In this document: in pieces, positions 32,505-41,582 of the stretch
Layout: each line of letters begins with the position of its first letter
Position numbering within the stretch: the first letter of the stretch is position 1
Source: SZUA-365 sp034002405
Lineage (GTDB): Bacteria; Bacteroidota; Ignavibacteria; SZUA-365
Direction: 5' to 3'
Length of the DNA stretch: 42,667 nucleotides
NCBI GenBank assembly: GCA_034002405.1
Contig: JAVFAS010000027.1
Location: 1-42,667 of the forward strand
The notes under the pieces: model-generated
Seen by the model: only the letters and a program-made list of their open reading frames with translations
Database searches by the model: none
Told to the model about the DNA's origin: nothing
Made by a program: the position numbers and the translations under genes

Positions 32505-35500
32505 ATGCGATACGTGGTTGCTCTCCTCGTTTTCCTCACCGTCCCGGTCGTGGGGCAGTCGCTTCCGTCGGCCGCGACGTCCAATGACCACTGGGATTTC
32601 ATCGCGGCCAACCGGATGCTGCACTGGGCGTCGAACAACGGCGCGCTCGCGCGCAATCCGCTGACCCTGGGTCCGGGCCTGGAATGGCCACGGGGAAGTG
32701 GTGCGATGCTGGTGATGACGGAAGGATTGATCGTGTTCGGCATGGTGGAGAACCAGCCGCGGGTTTCGGGCGCGACCTACAATCACGGCTGGCAGGCGGG
32801 CCACATCCTCCCCGACGGGACGGCGGACGATCCGGCCGCACCCATGCATCGGGTGTACCGCATCCATCAACCCGATCCGGTGTATTGGCAGGCGCTGCCG
32901 GCGACCGACCGCCAGCGCATGCTGCGCGATCTGCGCGAGTGGCCGGTGGCACTCGGAGCGCCATGGGTCGACGCGGACGGAAACGGTGTGTACGAACCCG
33001 ATACCGCGCGCTGGCTCGCGGGGGAGGTGACCGATGCACCCCGTCTGCCGGGTGACGAGGCGTTGTGGTTCGTGAGCAATGATCTCGATTTCCAGAAGAA
33101 TCGGGCGGTGTACGGGACCGAGGGCTCCGGTTTGGAAATGCGGACCATGATCTGGGCGTCGGCGGGGCATCCGCTGCTCGAGAACGTGGTGTTTCGTGAA
33201 CACACCCTGATCAACAAAGGGGATCAGCCCATCCTCGACATGCACATCGGGGCCTGGGAGGACGTCGATGTGGGTGACCCGTTCGATGATTACTGCGGCG
33301 TTGATACCGCGCTCGGGATGGCCTATTCCTACAACGGTCGTCGAACGGACGAGATCTACGGCGTTCCCCCCGCCACCGGTACCGTGTGGCTGCAGACGCC
33401 GGTGATTCCCGCCGCGGGCTCCACGGCGCGCTTCGGTCTCGGCATGCGGCCTGATCACGCGAATCTGCCGCTCTCCGCGTTCTCGTATTATATCGGTGGC
33501 AGCAGTGTCTATCGTGAACCACAACCCGGCGACCTGTCCGGTGCGATCGACGTGCAGAAGAATTTCCTCGGACGCAAGGCAGACGGGTCGGGGTATGTCG
33601 ATCCGACCACCGGCGCGGGTCCGGTGGCCCACTGTCATGCGGGCGATCCCGTTGCCGGAACCGGCTGGATCGATGGGATCGTCTCCCGACCCGGCGACCG
33701 CCGGTACCTTTCAGGCAGCGGGACCTTTTCCCTCGCTCCGGGTGACACGCAGAAAGTTCTGTTCGCCCGTGTTGCCGTCAACGGTGGGAATCACCTGCTC
33801 GCTGTCCGCTCCCTGCGCGCGGCCGCGCGGCAGCTGCATGATATTTACCGGAATCTCCCGATGGGCGTGACGCCCCCGGTGTTCACCGCGCGTCTGGTCC
33901 ACCTCGCACCGGCCGGTTCCTATGAAGTGCATGCCACGGGCGGACCCTTTCCCGACGGCACGTCCCTGGTCCAAGCCGTGCTGCGCGCTCCCGACGGCGC
34001 GGTCATGCAGACCGCGGACATGCACGACGATGGCCAGCATGGCGACGGTGCCGCGGGTGACGGGGTGTATGGCGTCACGCTCGCCGGGGCGGGCCGGTCG
34101 ACCGGCGCCGACCTTTTCATCCTGAGCACCGATCACGGCCTTGCGCGGGAGTGGTTCGTCGATAGCGCGTTGCCCCTGCCGGGACGCGCGGATGTGGCCT
34201 TCACCGAGGTGGTGCTCGATACACCGAAACCCGACGGCAGGGCGCAGCCGGGGGAACATGTCCGTCTGCGCCTGCGCATCACGAATGCGGCCGCGGTGGA
34301 AATGGGACCATGGAGTCTCTTTCTCCGCGGCGACGCCTCCCGCGCCGCCGATCGCGCGGTGCAGCGATTCGTCGACACCCTGGCACCGGGCGCGATCCTG
34401 CATCCGGTGTTCGATGCCGACGAGATGGGGACGTACATCGCGTTCGATCTTCCCGCCGAAACACCCCCGGGAATCTACTCCATCCCGGTGACACTGATGA
34501 GCGCACAACACTGTGCCTGGGAACAGAACCTCGCGATACTCGTCGATTCGCTCGTGGTGCCCACGTCGCACGGGCTGCTCGCGCATGTCGCGGGAAATGC
34601 GACGGGAACACTCGCCTACCTGCGCACCGATATCGCCGCCCTCACCGACCATGATTACCGGGTGAGCATCGAGGGCGAGGACTTCAACGAGAAAACCATG
34701 CACGTCGAGGACGTCACCCTCGGCACGACTCTGCGACGCGATCTCGCGCTCCCGGATCGTTTCCATCCGCTTTCTCCCGTGATCGATGGCTGGCAGCTCA
34801 GTATCGGCACGGCATTCGACCATCGGATCTACATCGACGGCATGCAGCGCGAGGATCGTTTCGTCGACGACGCGCACGGAGTGTTCTCCGCGCCGGAACG
34901 CACCTGGTTCACGCTCTACGAAGACGACCTGCTCTGCGCCGACGAGAGCTTCCTCGGTTCGGCGCGGTGGCACTACGATCTGAAGCCCGTGCGTCTGGTC
35001 TTCGACCGCGCGGCGGGACAACGCGGCGTGCTGTACCATCGCGGCATGAATCCGAATTACGGCTATCAGGGCACCTATGACATGCCCGTCCGTGCGTATG
35101 ACATCAGCGACACGGCCAATCCACGGCGATTGATGATCGGCTTCCTCGAACAGCGCAACGCGCCGACCTGCGACAGCATCTACATGCCGTCGACGGTGGT
35201 CAACCATCGCGAGATCCTGCTCGTGTTCGAGGATGATTATTCGGAGCAACCGGATCCGAAGTTCGAGAAACCGTTGGACACCCGCGCCCCCGCGCACGCC
35301 CTGCTCTACACCGTCGTCGCCCTGCGCGACACCGCCGCGCCGATGTTCGAGGATGGCGATACCTACACGATCACGCCGCGCATCCCCGTGAGCAAACGCG
35401 ACGTGTACATCCTCTCCAAACCCCGTCCGGTCGGCGTGGAGTCCGTTCCCTCGCGTCCCGCCGCGGTCGCATTGCGTGACTGCTACCCGAATCCCGCGGG

Positions 35501-35741
35501 GACGGGTGTTTCGGGGGGGACCGCGGTGCGCGTGGATTTCGACACGCCGGGCGAAGGACCCGTGCGTCTCACGCTCTACAACACGCTCGGGCGCCGCGTC
35601 GCCAGAATCGTTGACCAGCGGCTCGAAGCCGGAACGCATCGACTGACGTTTGACACGGCGTCGTTGCGGAGCGGGATCTACATCGTGCTGCTCGAAACCG
35701 CGACCGCGCGGGAAACGCGCACGTTGTCGATTATTCAGTAA
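32505..35741 (+). CDS. Large secreted protein with T9SS sorting domain
   Basis: A 1078-residue product started at 32505, just after the leader motif and downstream of the promoter. The signal peptide is about 1-18 (YVVALLVFLTVPVVGQ). Residues about 25-460 form a repeated-looking region of unknown type with a calcium-loop-like DADGNGVYEPD (about 162) and AWEDVDVGDPFDDYCG. Around 465-560 lies a segment with HDDGQHGDGAAGDGVYGV, a pattern seen in extracellular choice-of-anchor type domains. The C-terminal 85 residues (LRDCYPNPAG at about 990, LTLYNTLGRRVARIV, SGIYIVLLETA) are a T9SS type A sorting domain. The protein is exported. The function is unknown. Confidence 0.8.
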   Translation: MRYVVALLVFLTVPVVGQSLPSAATSNDHWDFIAANRMLHWASNNGALARNPLTLGPGLEWPRGSGAMLVMTEGLIVFGMVENQPRVSGATYNHGWQAGHILPDGTADDPAAPMHRVYRIHQPDPVYWQALPATDRQRMLRDLREWPVALGAPWVDADGNGVYEPDTARWLAGEVTDAPRLPGDEALWFVSNDLDFQKNRAVYGTEGSGLEMRTMIWASAGHPLLENVVFREHTLINKGDQPILDMHIGAWEDVDVGDPFDDYCGVDTALGMAYSYNGRRTDEIYGVPPATGTVWLQTPVIPAAGSTARFGLGMRPDHANLPLSAFSYYIGGSSVYREPQPGDLSGAIDVQKNFLGRKADGSGYVDPTTGAGPVAHCHAGDPVAGTGWIDGIVSRPGDRRYLSGSGTFSLAPGDTQKVLFARVAVNGGNHLLAVRSLRAAARQLHDIYRNLPMGVTPPVFTARLVHLAPAGSYEVHATGGPFPDGTSLVQAVLRAPDGAVMQTADMHDDGQHGDGAAGDGVYGVTLAGAGRSTGADLFILSTDHGLAREWFVDSALPLPGRADVAFTEVVLDTPKPDGRAQPGEHVRLRLRITNAAAVEMGPWSLFLRGDASRAADRAVQRFVDTLAPGAILHPVFDADEMGTYIAFDLPAETPPGIYSIPVTLMSAQHCAWEQNLAILVDSLVVPTSHGLLAHVAGNATGTLAYLRTDIAALTDHDYRVSIEGEDFNEKTMHVEDVTLGTTLRRDLALPDRFHPLSPVIDGWQLSIGTAFDHRIYIDGMQREDRFVDDAHGVFSAPERTWFTLYEDDLLCADESFLGSARWHYDLKPVRLVFDRAAGQRGVLYHRGMNPNYGYQGTYDMPVRAYDISDTANPRRLMIGFLEQRNAPTCDSIYMPSTVVNHREILLVFEDDYSEQPDPKFEKPLDTRAPAHALLYTVVALRDTAAPMFEDGDTYTITPRIPVSKRDVYILSKPRPVGVESVPSRPAAVALRDCYPNPAGTGVSGGTAVRVDFDTPGEGPVRLTLYNTLGRRVARIVDQRLEAGTHRLTFDTASLRSGIYIVLLETATARETRTLSIIQ

Positions 35742-35755
35742 CGCGTTTCTTCCGC

Positions 35756-36316
35756 TTACGATTTCGAGCGGTAGGTGACCTGGATTCTCGTCCGGAAATT
35801 CTTGAGGAAGCCCGGATCGACGTCCTGCATCTCCGACGCCTCGGGGTTGAGATCCATCACGCTGACAAACGGGGTATTCCGCAGGATGAACTCATTCCCC
35901 TTGCCCGGCTGAAAGACATTGTACTGTTCTTCATACGACCACCCGAGCTGGTCGATCAGACGATCCTGATAGAACTGGATCACCGCCTCGTGCGAGTCCT
36001 CGCAGATGAGCGTGATGAAGTCCAGCGCGGCCGTGCCCTCGCCGATCGTGCCGTTGCGGACGATGCAGGATCCGGGATAGGCCGGGATGTCGATGGTGCC
36101 GGCGGACGGGGCGTCCTCGGGATGCACCGCACGGTACGCGTCGGCCTTCATTTTTGCCCACGGGGCGTAGGCGTTGCCGGATACCCGCGGCGCGCCGCTC
36201 ACCGACGCGGTGAATGCCTCGTACTCCGCCGCGCTGGTGGTTTCCTGCTGGCTGTTCTGCCGGCCGCACGCCACGAGCAGCGCGGACGCGAGGAGGAGGG
36301 AAAGAAGGTTCTTCAT
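35756..36316 (-). CDS. Lipoprotein, function unknown
   Basis: A 186-residue product preceded by GAGGCCGTC. The lipobox LLSLLLASALLVAC places the lipidated Cys at 17. The linker is rich in Gln/Ser/Thr, followed by one domain. The middle has AYPGSCIVRNGTIGEGTAALDFITLICEDSHEAVIQFYQDRL, whose two cysteines might pair and whose helix EAVIQFYQDRL resembles a motif seen in small periplasmic proteins. No family assignment is made. It converges with the 1078-residue T9SS substrate, 14 bp apart. Confidence 0.68.
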   Translation of the reverse strand: MKNLLSLLLASALLVACGRQNSQQETTSAAEYEAFTASVSGAPRVSGNAYAPWAKMKADAYRAVHPEDAPSAGTIDIPAYPGSCIVRNGTIGEGTAALDFITLICEDSHEAVIQFYQDRLIDQLGWSYEEQYNVFQPGKGNEFILRNTPFVSVMDLNPEASEMQDVDPGFLKNFRTRIQVTYRSKS

Positions 36317-36649
36317 GACGGCCTCGTTGTATGGTGAGGAAAACGTGGGGACGATGGCGCGGACCGTCGCGGCGTCGACAGGAACGTCGACGGGCGGCCG
36401 ATGGCAGCAGGTAAAAAGGTGCGTAACTCTTTATATCGGGGCGGGAATGGTGCCCGAGGTGCGGACGCGCGGGGCGCGAGGTGCGTGCGGGAGGCAGAAA
36501 TTGCTATTGTCAAATACTGATGCGGGTAATTACAAAAAACGAACGACGATGTCAAGTCCCCGTGGCGGTTGACATTCAAGGGGAATCTTGTTAATTAGCG
36601 CGCACACATGGAATCAGACCAGCAGCACCTTTATTTCAGGAGCCCCCGT
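36317..36649. promoter_or_regulatory. Divergent intergenic region
   Basis: About 330 bp between the lipoprotein and the secreted protein at 36650. The rightward promoter at 36569-36597 is clear. TTTATATCGGGG near 36430 may belong to the leftward gene. No CDS is supported; the frames crossing it have no start signals. Confidence 0.45.
36569..36597 (+). promoter_or_regulatory. Promoter of the gene at 36650
   Basis: TTGACA (36569-36574), 17 bp, TAATTA (36592-36597), giving a start near 36604. This favours translation from ATG 36650 rather than 36608. Confidence 0.7.
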
Positions 36650-38137
36650 ATGCAGCGCATTCCATTCCATCGAACGGTCACCGCCGTGGTGGCCGCGTGT
36701 GCCATGTTCGCACTCACATCGACCGCCTCCGGGCAATTCAATCCATCCAGTCTGAAGAAAAAAGCGAAGGAAGCCGCCTCCGCCGTCGTGGGCGGTGCCG
36801 CGCAATCGGGACAGCAGTCAGGGCAGACGGGCACGGCGGTGGTGATCCCCGACGGCGAGAGTCCGGAGGAAACCATCAACAAGGCCGCCGAGGCGCTGCG
36901 TCCGTTGTTCGACATCCGCAGTGTGTATCAGGGACAGTTCGCCAGCAAGACCAATGCGCAGGAATTCTACAACAACTGCCGTCAGGCTGATTACGCGACG
37001 CAGCGCGCGCGAGTGCAGCAGGCGGTCGCGATGAGTCCCGAGGCGCGGGTGCGCGAGGAGTACACCTACAACCGGGTCATGGAGAAATTTCCCGAGCATT
37101 TCGCCACACTGACCACCGCACAGCTCATTCCGGAAATCAACAATGCCATCGAAACGGCGTACGCCGAGAAAGGCAAGGGTCCCTCGCGCGCCGGCGCGGC
37201 GCTGGAAGCGGCCGAGGCCGCGGTGCTCGTGGCCGACGGTATCCTGCTCGTCACGCCGGACCATCCCGACGTGACACGCTTGCGCGCCGATGCCATGGCG
37301 GCCGCCGAGAGCATGGGCGCGGCGAAGGAGAAGGTGTATACCGGCTCCTTCCACAAGGAGCACGCCGGGAAGATCGTCTTTTCCTCGCAGCCGATCGTGG
37401 CGGGACAGGAGAATCCCGCGGCGCTGCGGTCGTCCTTCACCGCACAGGATGACATCTATGGGATGATGTACTTCCGGGGCACGTTCAAGGAAGTCAGCGG
37501 CGGCTCGGGGCGGGGCTACACCAAACTCTTCGTCGACGGCAATGAGAAGGTGAGTTATGATTTCAATCTTCCCGCCGATCAGGCGGCGCACGCATGGTTG
37601 AAATCCGAAATCATCCCCGATCCCGCATCGAGCACGACACGCGGCGCGGCGATGTTCACCAAGGCGATCAGCGAACTCTCGCCACGCCGGCATGCGATCA
37701 AGGTCCAGACGCTCGATGGGGACTGGAAGGTGCTCGCCGAGGGTGAATTCACCCTTGATTGCACGGGCGGTCTCGATCGCGTGGCCGACGTGCATACCCG
37801 GATCGGCGCGCAAAAGCTCGCCGCCGTCCGGCTGCCCGAACCCGCGATGCGCAACGCCGCGCTGGAGAAGGAATGCATGGCCGCTCTCCGGGACTGGAAG
37901 GAAAAACCCCTCAAGGTCGTTATCACCGACCGTGACTGGACCATCCAGTATCATCCGATCACCGGCGCCATCACCTCGCGCATCATCAACACCACGGTCG
38001 CGATGAAAAAGCCCGATGGGGGGTGCCGCATGTTCGTCATTTCCTTCCAGCAGCAGTACGCTGGGGGAAAATACGGCAAGGCGCAACAGTATGGCGTCGG
38101 CGATTCGGCCGATCTTCCATGTGACCACGTGAAATGA
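36650..38137 (+). CDS. Exported protein, function unknown
   Basis: A 495-residue product started at 36650 after CAGGAGCCCCC. The signal peptide is about 1-29 (TVTAVVAACAMFALTSTASGQ). A lysine/alanine-rich helix follows (SSLKKKAKEAASAVVGG), then a helical region (about 60-220, with TINKAAEALRPLFDIRSVY and AGAALEAAEAAVLVADGILL) and a beta-rich C-terminal half (DIYGMMYFRGTFKEVSG, DWTIQYHPITGAITSRI). The last part, RMFVISFQQQYAGGKYGKAQQYGVGDSADLPC, ends in a Cys that could pair with C in GGCRM. No family is recognised. Confidence 0.72.
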   Translation: MQRIPFHRTVTAVVAACAMFALTSTASGQFNPSSLKKKAKEAASAVVGGAAQSGQQSGQTGTAVVIPDGESPEETINKAAEALRPLFDIRSVYQGQFASKTNAQEFYNNCRQADYATQRARVQQAVAMSPEARVREEYTYNRVMEKFPEHFATLTTAQLIPEINNAIETAYAEKGKGPSRAGAALEAAEAAVLVADGILLVTPDHPDVTRLRADAMAAAESMGAAKEKVYTGSFHKEHAGKIVFSSQPIVAGQENPAALRSSFTAQDDIYGMMYFRGTFKEVSGGSGRGYTKLFVDGNEKVSYDFNLPADQAAHAWLKSEIIPDPASSTTRGAAMFTKAISELSPRRHAIKVQTLDGDWKVLAEGEFTLDCTGGLDRVADVHTRIGAQKLAAVRLPEPAMRNAALEKECMAALRDWKEKPLKVVITDRDWTIQYHPITGAITSRIINTTVAMKKPDGGCRMFVISFQQQYAGGKYGKAQQYGVGDSADLPCDHVK

Positions 38138-38142
38138 TGCAG

Positions 38143-38194
38143 GCTGCCGGCGGCGACCAACCCGGCGGAATCACGCGCGCACGCCGCCGGCAGC
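38143..38194 (+). terminator. GC-rich inverted repeat after the secreted-protein gene
   Basis: GCTGCCGGCGGCG (38143-38155) and CGCCGCCGGCAGC (38182-38194), 13-bp perfect arms with a 26-nt loop, lie right after the stop at 38137 and before the methyltransferase gene. There is no T-run, so it is a strong hairpin of uncertain role: terminator, RNA stabiliser or protein site. Confidence 0.5.
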
Positions 38195-38228
38195 ATTCAA
38201 CCGATCTCATCCGACAAGGAAATACGAT

Positions 38229-38990
38229 ATGGGAAAGTACAATTCCTACGACCGCATCGCGGATCTGTATGACCACTATGTCCACGCCGATTATGACCTG
38301 GCATTCTGGCTCGCGGAGGCGAAGGACGTCGTCGATGTGCTGGAGGTGACCGCGGGAACGGGACGGGTGTCCATCCCCCTCGCTCGCGCGGGCAAGCGGG
38401 TCACGGCGGTCGACATCAGCCTCGGCTTGCTCAAACGGCTGCGTGACAAGGCCGAAACCGATGCGCTGGCGGTGACCACGGTGCACGCCGACATGCGGGA
38501 CTTCGACCTCGGGCGGACCTTCCCGCTCGTGATCGTCCCGTTTCACTCGCTCGAGGAAATTCACGACGATTGCGATGTCACGGCGGCGTTGCGTCGGATC
38601 CGGGCGCATCTCGCGCCGGGCGGTCGCGCGATCATTACCCTGCACAATCCCGCGCGAATGCTTGGGGGTGACGCGGGCTACCGACGCCTCATGGCGGACG
38701 AGACCCTGCCCAACGGCAACCGCATGCTGTTCTGGCATACCCGGCACTATGATCCCGCAACGCGGGAAGGACACAGCTACCAGCAGTACGAGGAATATGA
38801 TGTCGACGGTCTGATGATCCGCATGCGGCTGTTCACCCCGCATTATCACCTGCGCGATCATGATGACTTCGCGCAACTCGCCGACCGAGCCGGGCTGCGC
38901 ATCACACGCCGCTGGGGCGGCTACGGACACGAGGAGTTCGAGGAAGGAAGCGGGTACGTGATTCTCGAACTGAAATCGGCGGAGGCGTGA
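38229..38990 (+). CDS. Class I SAM-dependent methyltransferase
   Basis: A 253-residue enzyme preceded by AAGGAAATACGAT. The N-terminus MGKYNSYDRIADLYDHYV is typical of this fold, and motif I is VLEVTAGTGRVSIPLA (37-52). VTAVDIS (acidic end of strand 2, about 59-65), HADMRDFDL (about 87-95) and the strand-4 segment FPLVIVPFHSLEEI follow, and LAPGGRAIITLHNP (about 130-143) is the post-core strand. The substrate is unknown. It converges with the lipoprotein at 38999, with 8 bp between them. Confidence 0.92.
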   Translation: MGKYNSYDRIADLYDHYVHADYDLAFWLAEAKDVVDVLEVTAGTGRVSIPLARAGKRVTAVDISLGLLKRLRDKAETDALAVTTVHADMRDFDLGRTFPLVIVPFHSLEEIHDDCDVTAALRRIRAHLAPGGRAIITLHNPARMLGGDAGYRRLMADETLPNGNRMLFWHTRHYDPATREGHSYQQYEEYDVDGLMIRMRLFTPHYHLRDHDDFAQLADRAGLRITRRWGGYGHEEFEEGSGYVILELKSAEA

Positions 38991-38998
38991 CCTCCCGC

Positions 38999-41389
38999 TT
39001 ATCGATAGAAGTACACCGACAACACCGTTTCCTGGCTGGACCAGTCGATCGTCCCCAGTGTGACGACATGCGTCTCACCCTGGCTGTCGACCGAGGTCTG
39101 TCGCCATGAGAGATTGCTCACCGTCGGCTGCGCGGCGGATCCACGGAGCTGGGAACCCATCGGCATGCCGGGGATGACCTCGATCGGGAAGTTGGTCAAC
39201 GCCACCGACGATGTGAACGTGTAGTCGCCACCATACCCGATGCCCGAGGTGATGGCGGTCAGCACCGCGATGCTTTTCCCATCCTCGGCGAGCCGTCCCG
39301 AGATGGCGGTGTTCATGTCAAGCCCCGACAGGTTGTAGGAATAATCGACGCTGAACTCCTTTTTATTCCAGGACAGGGGGAGCGTCGCACCGACCCTGTT
39401 GGACCAGATGATATTCGGAATGTCCTGTCCGTCGCTGGTCTTGATCGTGCTTGGCGGCGTGGTATCCATCCCGCTGAGCGTGACCATGATCGAGCGCCAC
39501 TCGGTCACCTGCACCGTGGCGGTAGCCGTACCGGCGGGATCGCTGCTCCCGGGCACGAACATCGTCACCGCCACCGTGTAAGCATCCTGCTCCTCGAACG
39601 CATGCGTGATCGTGCTGTCACCCGTGCGCGAGGCCGTCTCGCCATCACCGAAATCCCATTCGAAGCGGGCGTCCGCGGGCGCGGTGCCGTTGTGGCGGAC
39701 AACGAGGCGCAGATCCTGATTCACGCCGACGATGGTGTCGGCCGGTTCGATCCACAACGACTGCAGACGGATCTTGCACCATTGGAATCCGGCCCAGGAG
39801 AACGTGTTCCTCCCGGCGGCCTTCGCGTTGACCTGGATACCGACCAGGTTGTCCTTCGTCGGACGCTCGACCGTGATAATGCCGGCCGGCTCCTGTTTCT
39901 CCACTTCGCCGATCGATGGCAGGTCGATCCAGGCGGTCAGGGACATCGGGATGCTTTTATCCGCGGGAACGATCTCCACCGTGAATTCCGAATAGGGAAG
40001 GAAGGTGGTTTTTCCGCTCGCCGCGTCGAGCAGTTTCACCCGCGGCAGTTCGTCATTGTCGACGGGCACGGCCCAGAGTTCGTAGGCGGGATACTGTCCC
40101 GCCCCGATGGTTTTCGCGGCGACCTTTTGCCAGATACGGTCGATCTCCTTCGCGTCACAGATGGTCGAGAAGGGGATGAAGACGATGTTGTCGTAGGAGA
40201 AGGTCTGTCCGTTGGCCAGCGCCGTCGCGTTCGCCGCGGAGGTGTAGGGACGGAATTTCCTCGTCCCAAAGTCGAAGGTGATCGTCCCCTCCGTGCCCGG
40301 ATAATTCGGGTCGTAGACCTTCAGCGTGCCCACGGCCGGCCCAATCACATATTCGTAGGCGAGGATGGCATGCGCGGCCGCGGAGGGGTCGCCGTCGACG
40401 GAGAGATACAGGAACTGCGGCTGGTTGTTGACCAGCATCGCGTAGCAGAGGCTCCAGAAATGATCTTCCTCGGACTTCTGCAGAAAGCCGTCAAGGGGGC
40501 TGCTGCCGGTCGATGTCCAGAAGCTGTTGTCCGTCACGAACGCCCGCTGCAGTTCGGCGCAGAACTTGATGCCGGTCGCATCGTCCTCCCAGATCTTCGG
40601 GGTCGGGAACCACAGCGCGTCATTGTCGAAATGCGTTGCGAGCAGGATCGATGCGTTGAAGTTCCGGTAGAATTGCGCCGCGCCGATGCTCATGCCCGCG
40701 CAGATGCCACCGGGTTCGGGGTACGCACCATCATTGACGAAGGACCACCCATTCGCCTGGGGATCAAAAAAGCTCATGAATCCGCCACCCTCGCGCAGCA
40801 GGTCGATCTGCGTCGCGGAAACGACGATCTCGGAAAAATGACGCACGGCCACATCCAGCCATTCATCGGATCGTCCCACGGGCGCGATCGCCTCGAGCGT
40901 CCCCGCCGCGCGATCGTAATAGAAAGCCACCGGGAAACGTCCGGCGAGACCCGGCAGGGGGATGCGCAGGCGCATCGGTTTCGCCGCGAATTCCCCGCCG
41001 TTCTCGATGCGGATCAGTGGCGTGATGGGAGTGAAATGCGCACCGAACTCATGTCCCGTGATTTCCCCATGGGAAATCGTCAGCGGCATCGCCGATGCGG
41101 CGGCACCCACCGGGATTTCGAGTTCCATGCCGTCGAGCGGGGAACCGCTGCCCTCGACCGTCACGGTCGTGCCCGCCGTCACGGACTGCTCGAACACCTG
41201 CGTCATTGCACCGGTACGGATTTTTCCCGAGTCGTTGTTCGGTGACGACGGATCGTCCCCGGAACAGGCGGGGAAAAGCAAGGTCGCCGACAGAAATACG
41301 CCGATCATCACGCGCACGAGGCGCGGGAGACGCTGCGAAGGTGTGCGATGGGAAACTCGGGGTGCGTGCTCGGAATGCGCGTTGTTCAT
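38999..41389 (-). CDS. Large lipoprotein with peptidase-like core and PKD domain
   Basis: A 796-residue product started at 41389 after GGAGCACCTGTC; the open frame further upstream has no signal. The lipobox is ATLLFPAC (Cys 42). Residues about 60-140 resemble a ZU5-like sandwich (GMELEIPVGAAASAMPLTISHGE). Residues about 200-400 contain GGICAGMSIGAAQFY (C230), HAILAYEYV (H340) and LKVYDPNYPG (D360), the order and spacing of a papain/C39-like Cys-His-Asp core. This is a family-level inference, and activity is not certain. A PKD domain (about 545-630, FEWDFGDGE) and two C-terminal beta regions follow. It is probably anchored on the cell surface or in the periplasm. Confidence 0.72.
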   Translation of the reverse strand: MNNAHSEHAPRVSHRTPSQRLPRLVRVMIGVFLSATLLFPACSGDDPSSPNNDSGKIRTGAMTQVFEQSVTAGTTVTVEGSGSPLDGMELEIPVGAAASAMPLTISHGEITGHEFGAHFTPITPLIRIENGGEFAAKPMRLRIPLPGLAGRFPVAFYYDRAAGTLEAIAPVGRSDEWLDVAVRHFSEIVVSATQIDLLREGGGFMSFFDPQANGWSFVNDGAYPEPGGICAGMSIGAAQFYRNFNASILLATHFDNDALWFPTPKIWEDDATGIKFCAELQRAFVTDNSFWTSTGSSPLDGFLQKSEEDHFWSLCYAMLVNNQPQFLYLSVDGDPSAAAHAILAYEYVIGPAVGTLKVYDPNYPGTEGTITFDFGTRKFRPYTSAANATALANGQTFSYDNIVFIPFSTICDAKEIDRIWQKVAAKTIGAGQYPAYELWAVPVDNDELPRVKLLDAASGKTTFLPYSEFTVEIVPADKSIPMSLTAWIDLPSIGEVEKQEPAGIITVERPTKDNLVGIQVNAKAAGRNTFSWAGFQWCKIRLQSLWIEPADTIVGVNQDLRLVVRHNGTAPADARFEWDFGDGETASRTGDSTITHAFEEQDAYTVAVTMFVPGSSDPAGTATATVQVTEWRSIMVTLSGMDTTPPSTIKTSDGQDIPNIIWSNRVGATLPLSWNKKEFSVDYSYNLSGLDMNTAISGRLAEDGKSIAVLTAITSGIGYGGDYTFTSSVALTNFPIEVIPGMPMGSQLRGSAAQPTVSNLSWRQTSVDSQGETHVVTLGTIDWSSQETVLSVYFYR

Positions 41390-41429
41390 GACAGGTGCTC
41401 CGCGATGGAAAACGTATGTGGGATATCTG

Positions 41430-41440
41430 GAGTGGAATAT
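41430..41440 (-). promoter_or_regulatory. Leader motif ATATTCCACTC
   Basis: Third intergenic copy, on the minus strand 41 bp before the lipoprotein start at 41389. It is followed, as at 32466, by CCAGA. Confidence 0.4.
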
Positions 41441-41452
41441 ATGAAAAACAGT

Positions 41453-41518
41453 GAAGAATTTCCCCCATGCGGGTGATTCTCGCGCCGGGACGGCAGGCGC
41501 GAGACGGGGAAATTCTTC
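41453..41518. repeat. Nested inverted repeats between divergent genes
   Basis: Outer arms GAAGAATTTCCCC (41453-41465) and GGGGAAATTCTTC (41506-41518) and inner arms TCTCGCGCC (41478-41486) and GGCGCGAGA (41496-41504) are all perfect. Together they form a long two-part stem between the lipoprotein and the DUF697-like gene, in the 5' region of the latter. Confidence 0.85.
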
Positions 41519-41582
41519 GTCATGGTGGAATCTCTCGCGGCGCATGCGTATTCTTCCGCACACGCAACAGCACGGATCCCAC

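Noticed and set aside
33711..35639. 642-codon minus-strand frame
   Set aside because: Antisense to the T9SS substrate at 32505-35741, with no recognisable motif.
39602..41245. 547-codon plus-strand frame
   Set aside because: Antisense to the lipoprotein at 38999-41389, with no ribosome site and Arg/Gly/Asp-rich shadow composition.
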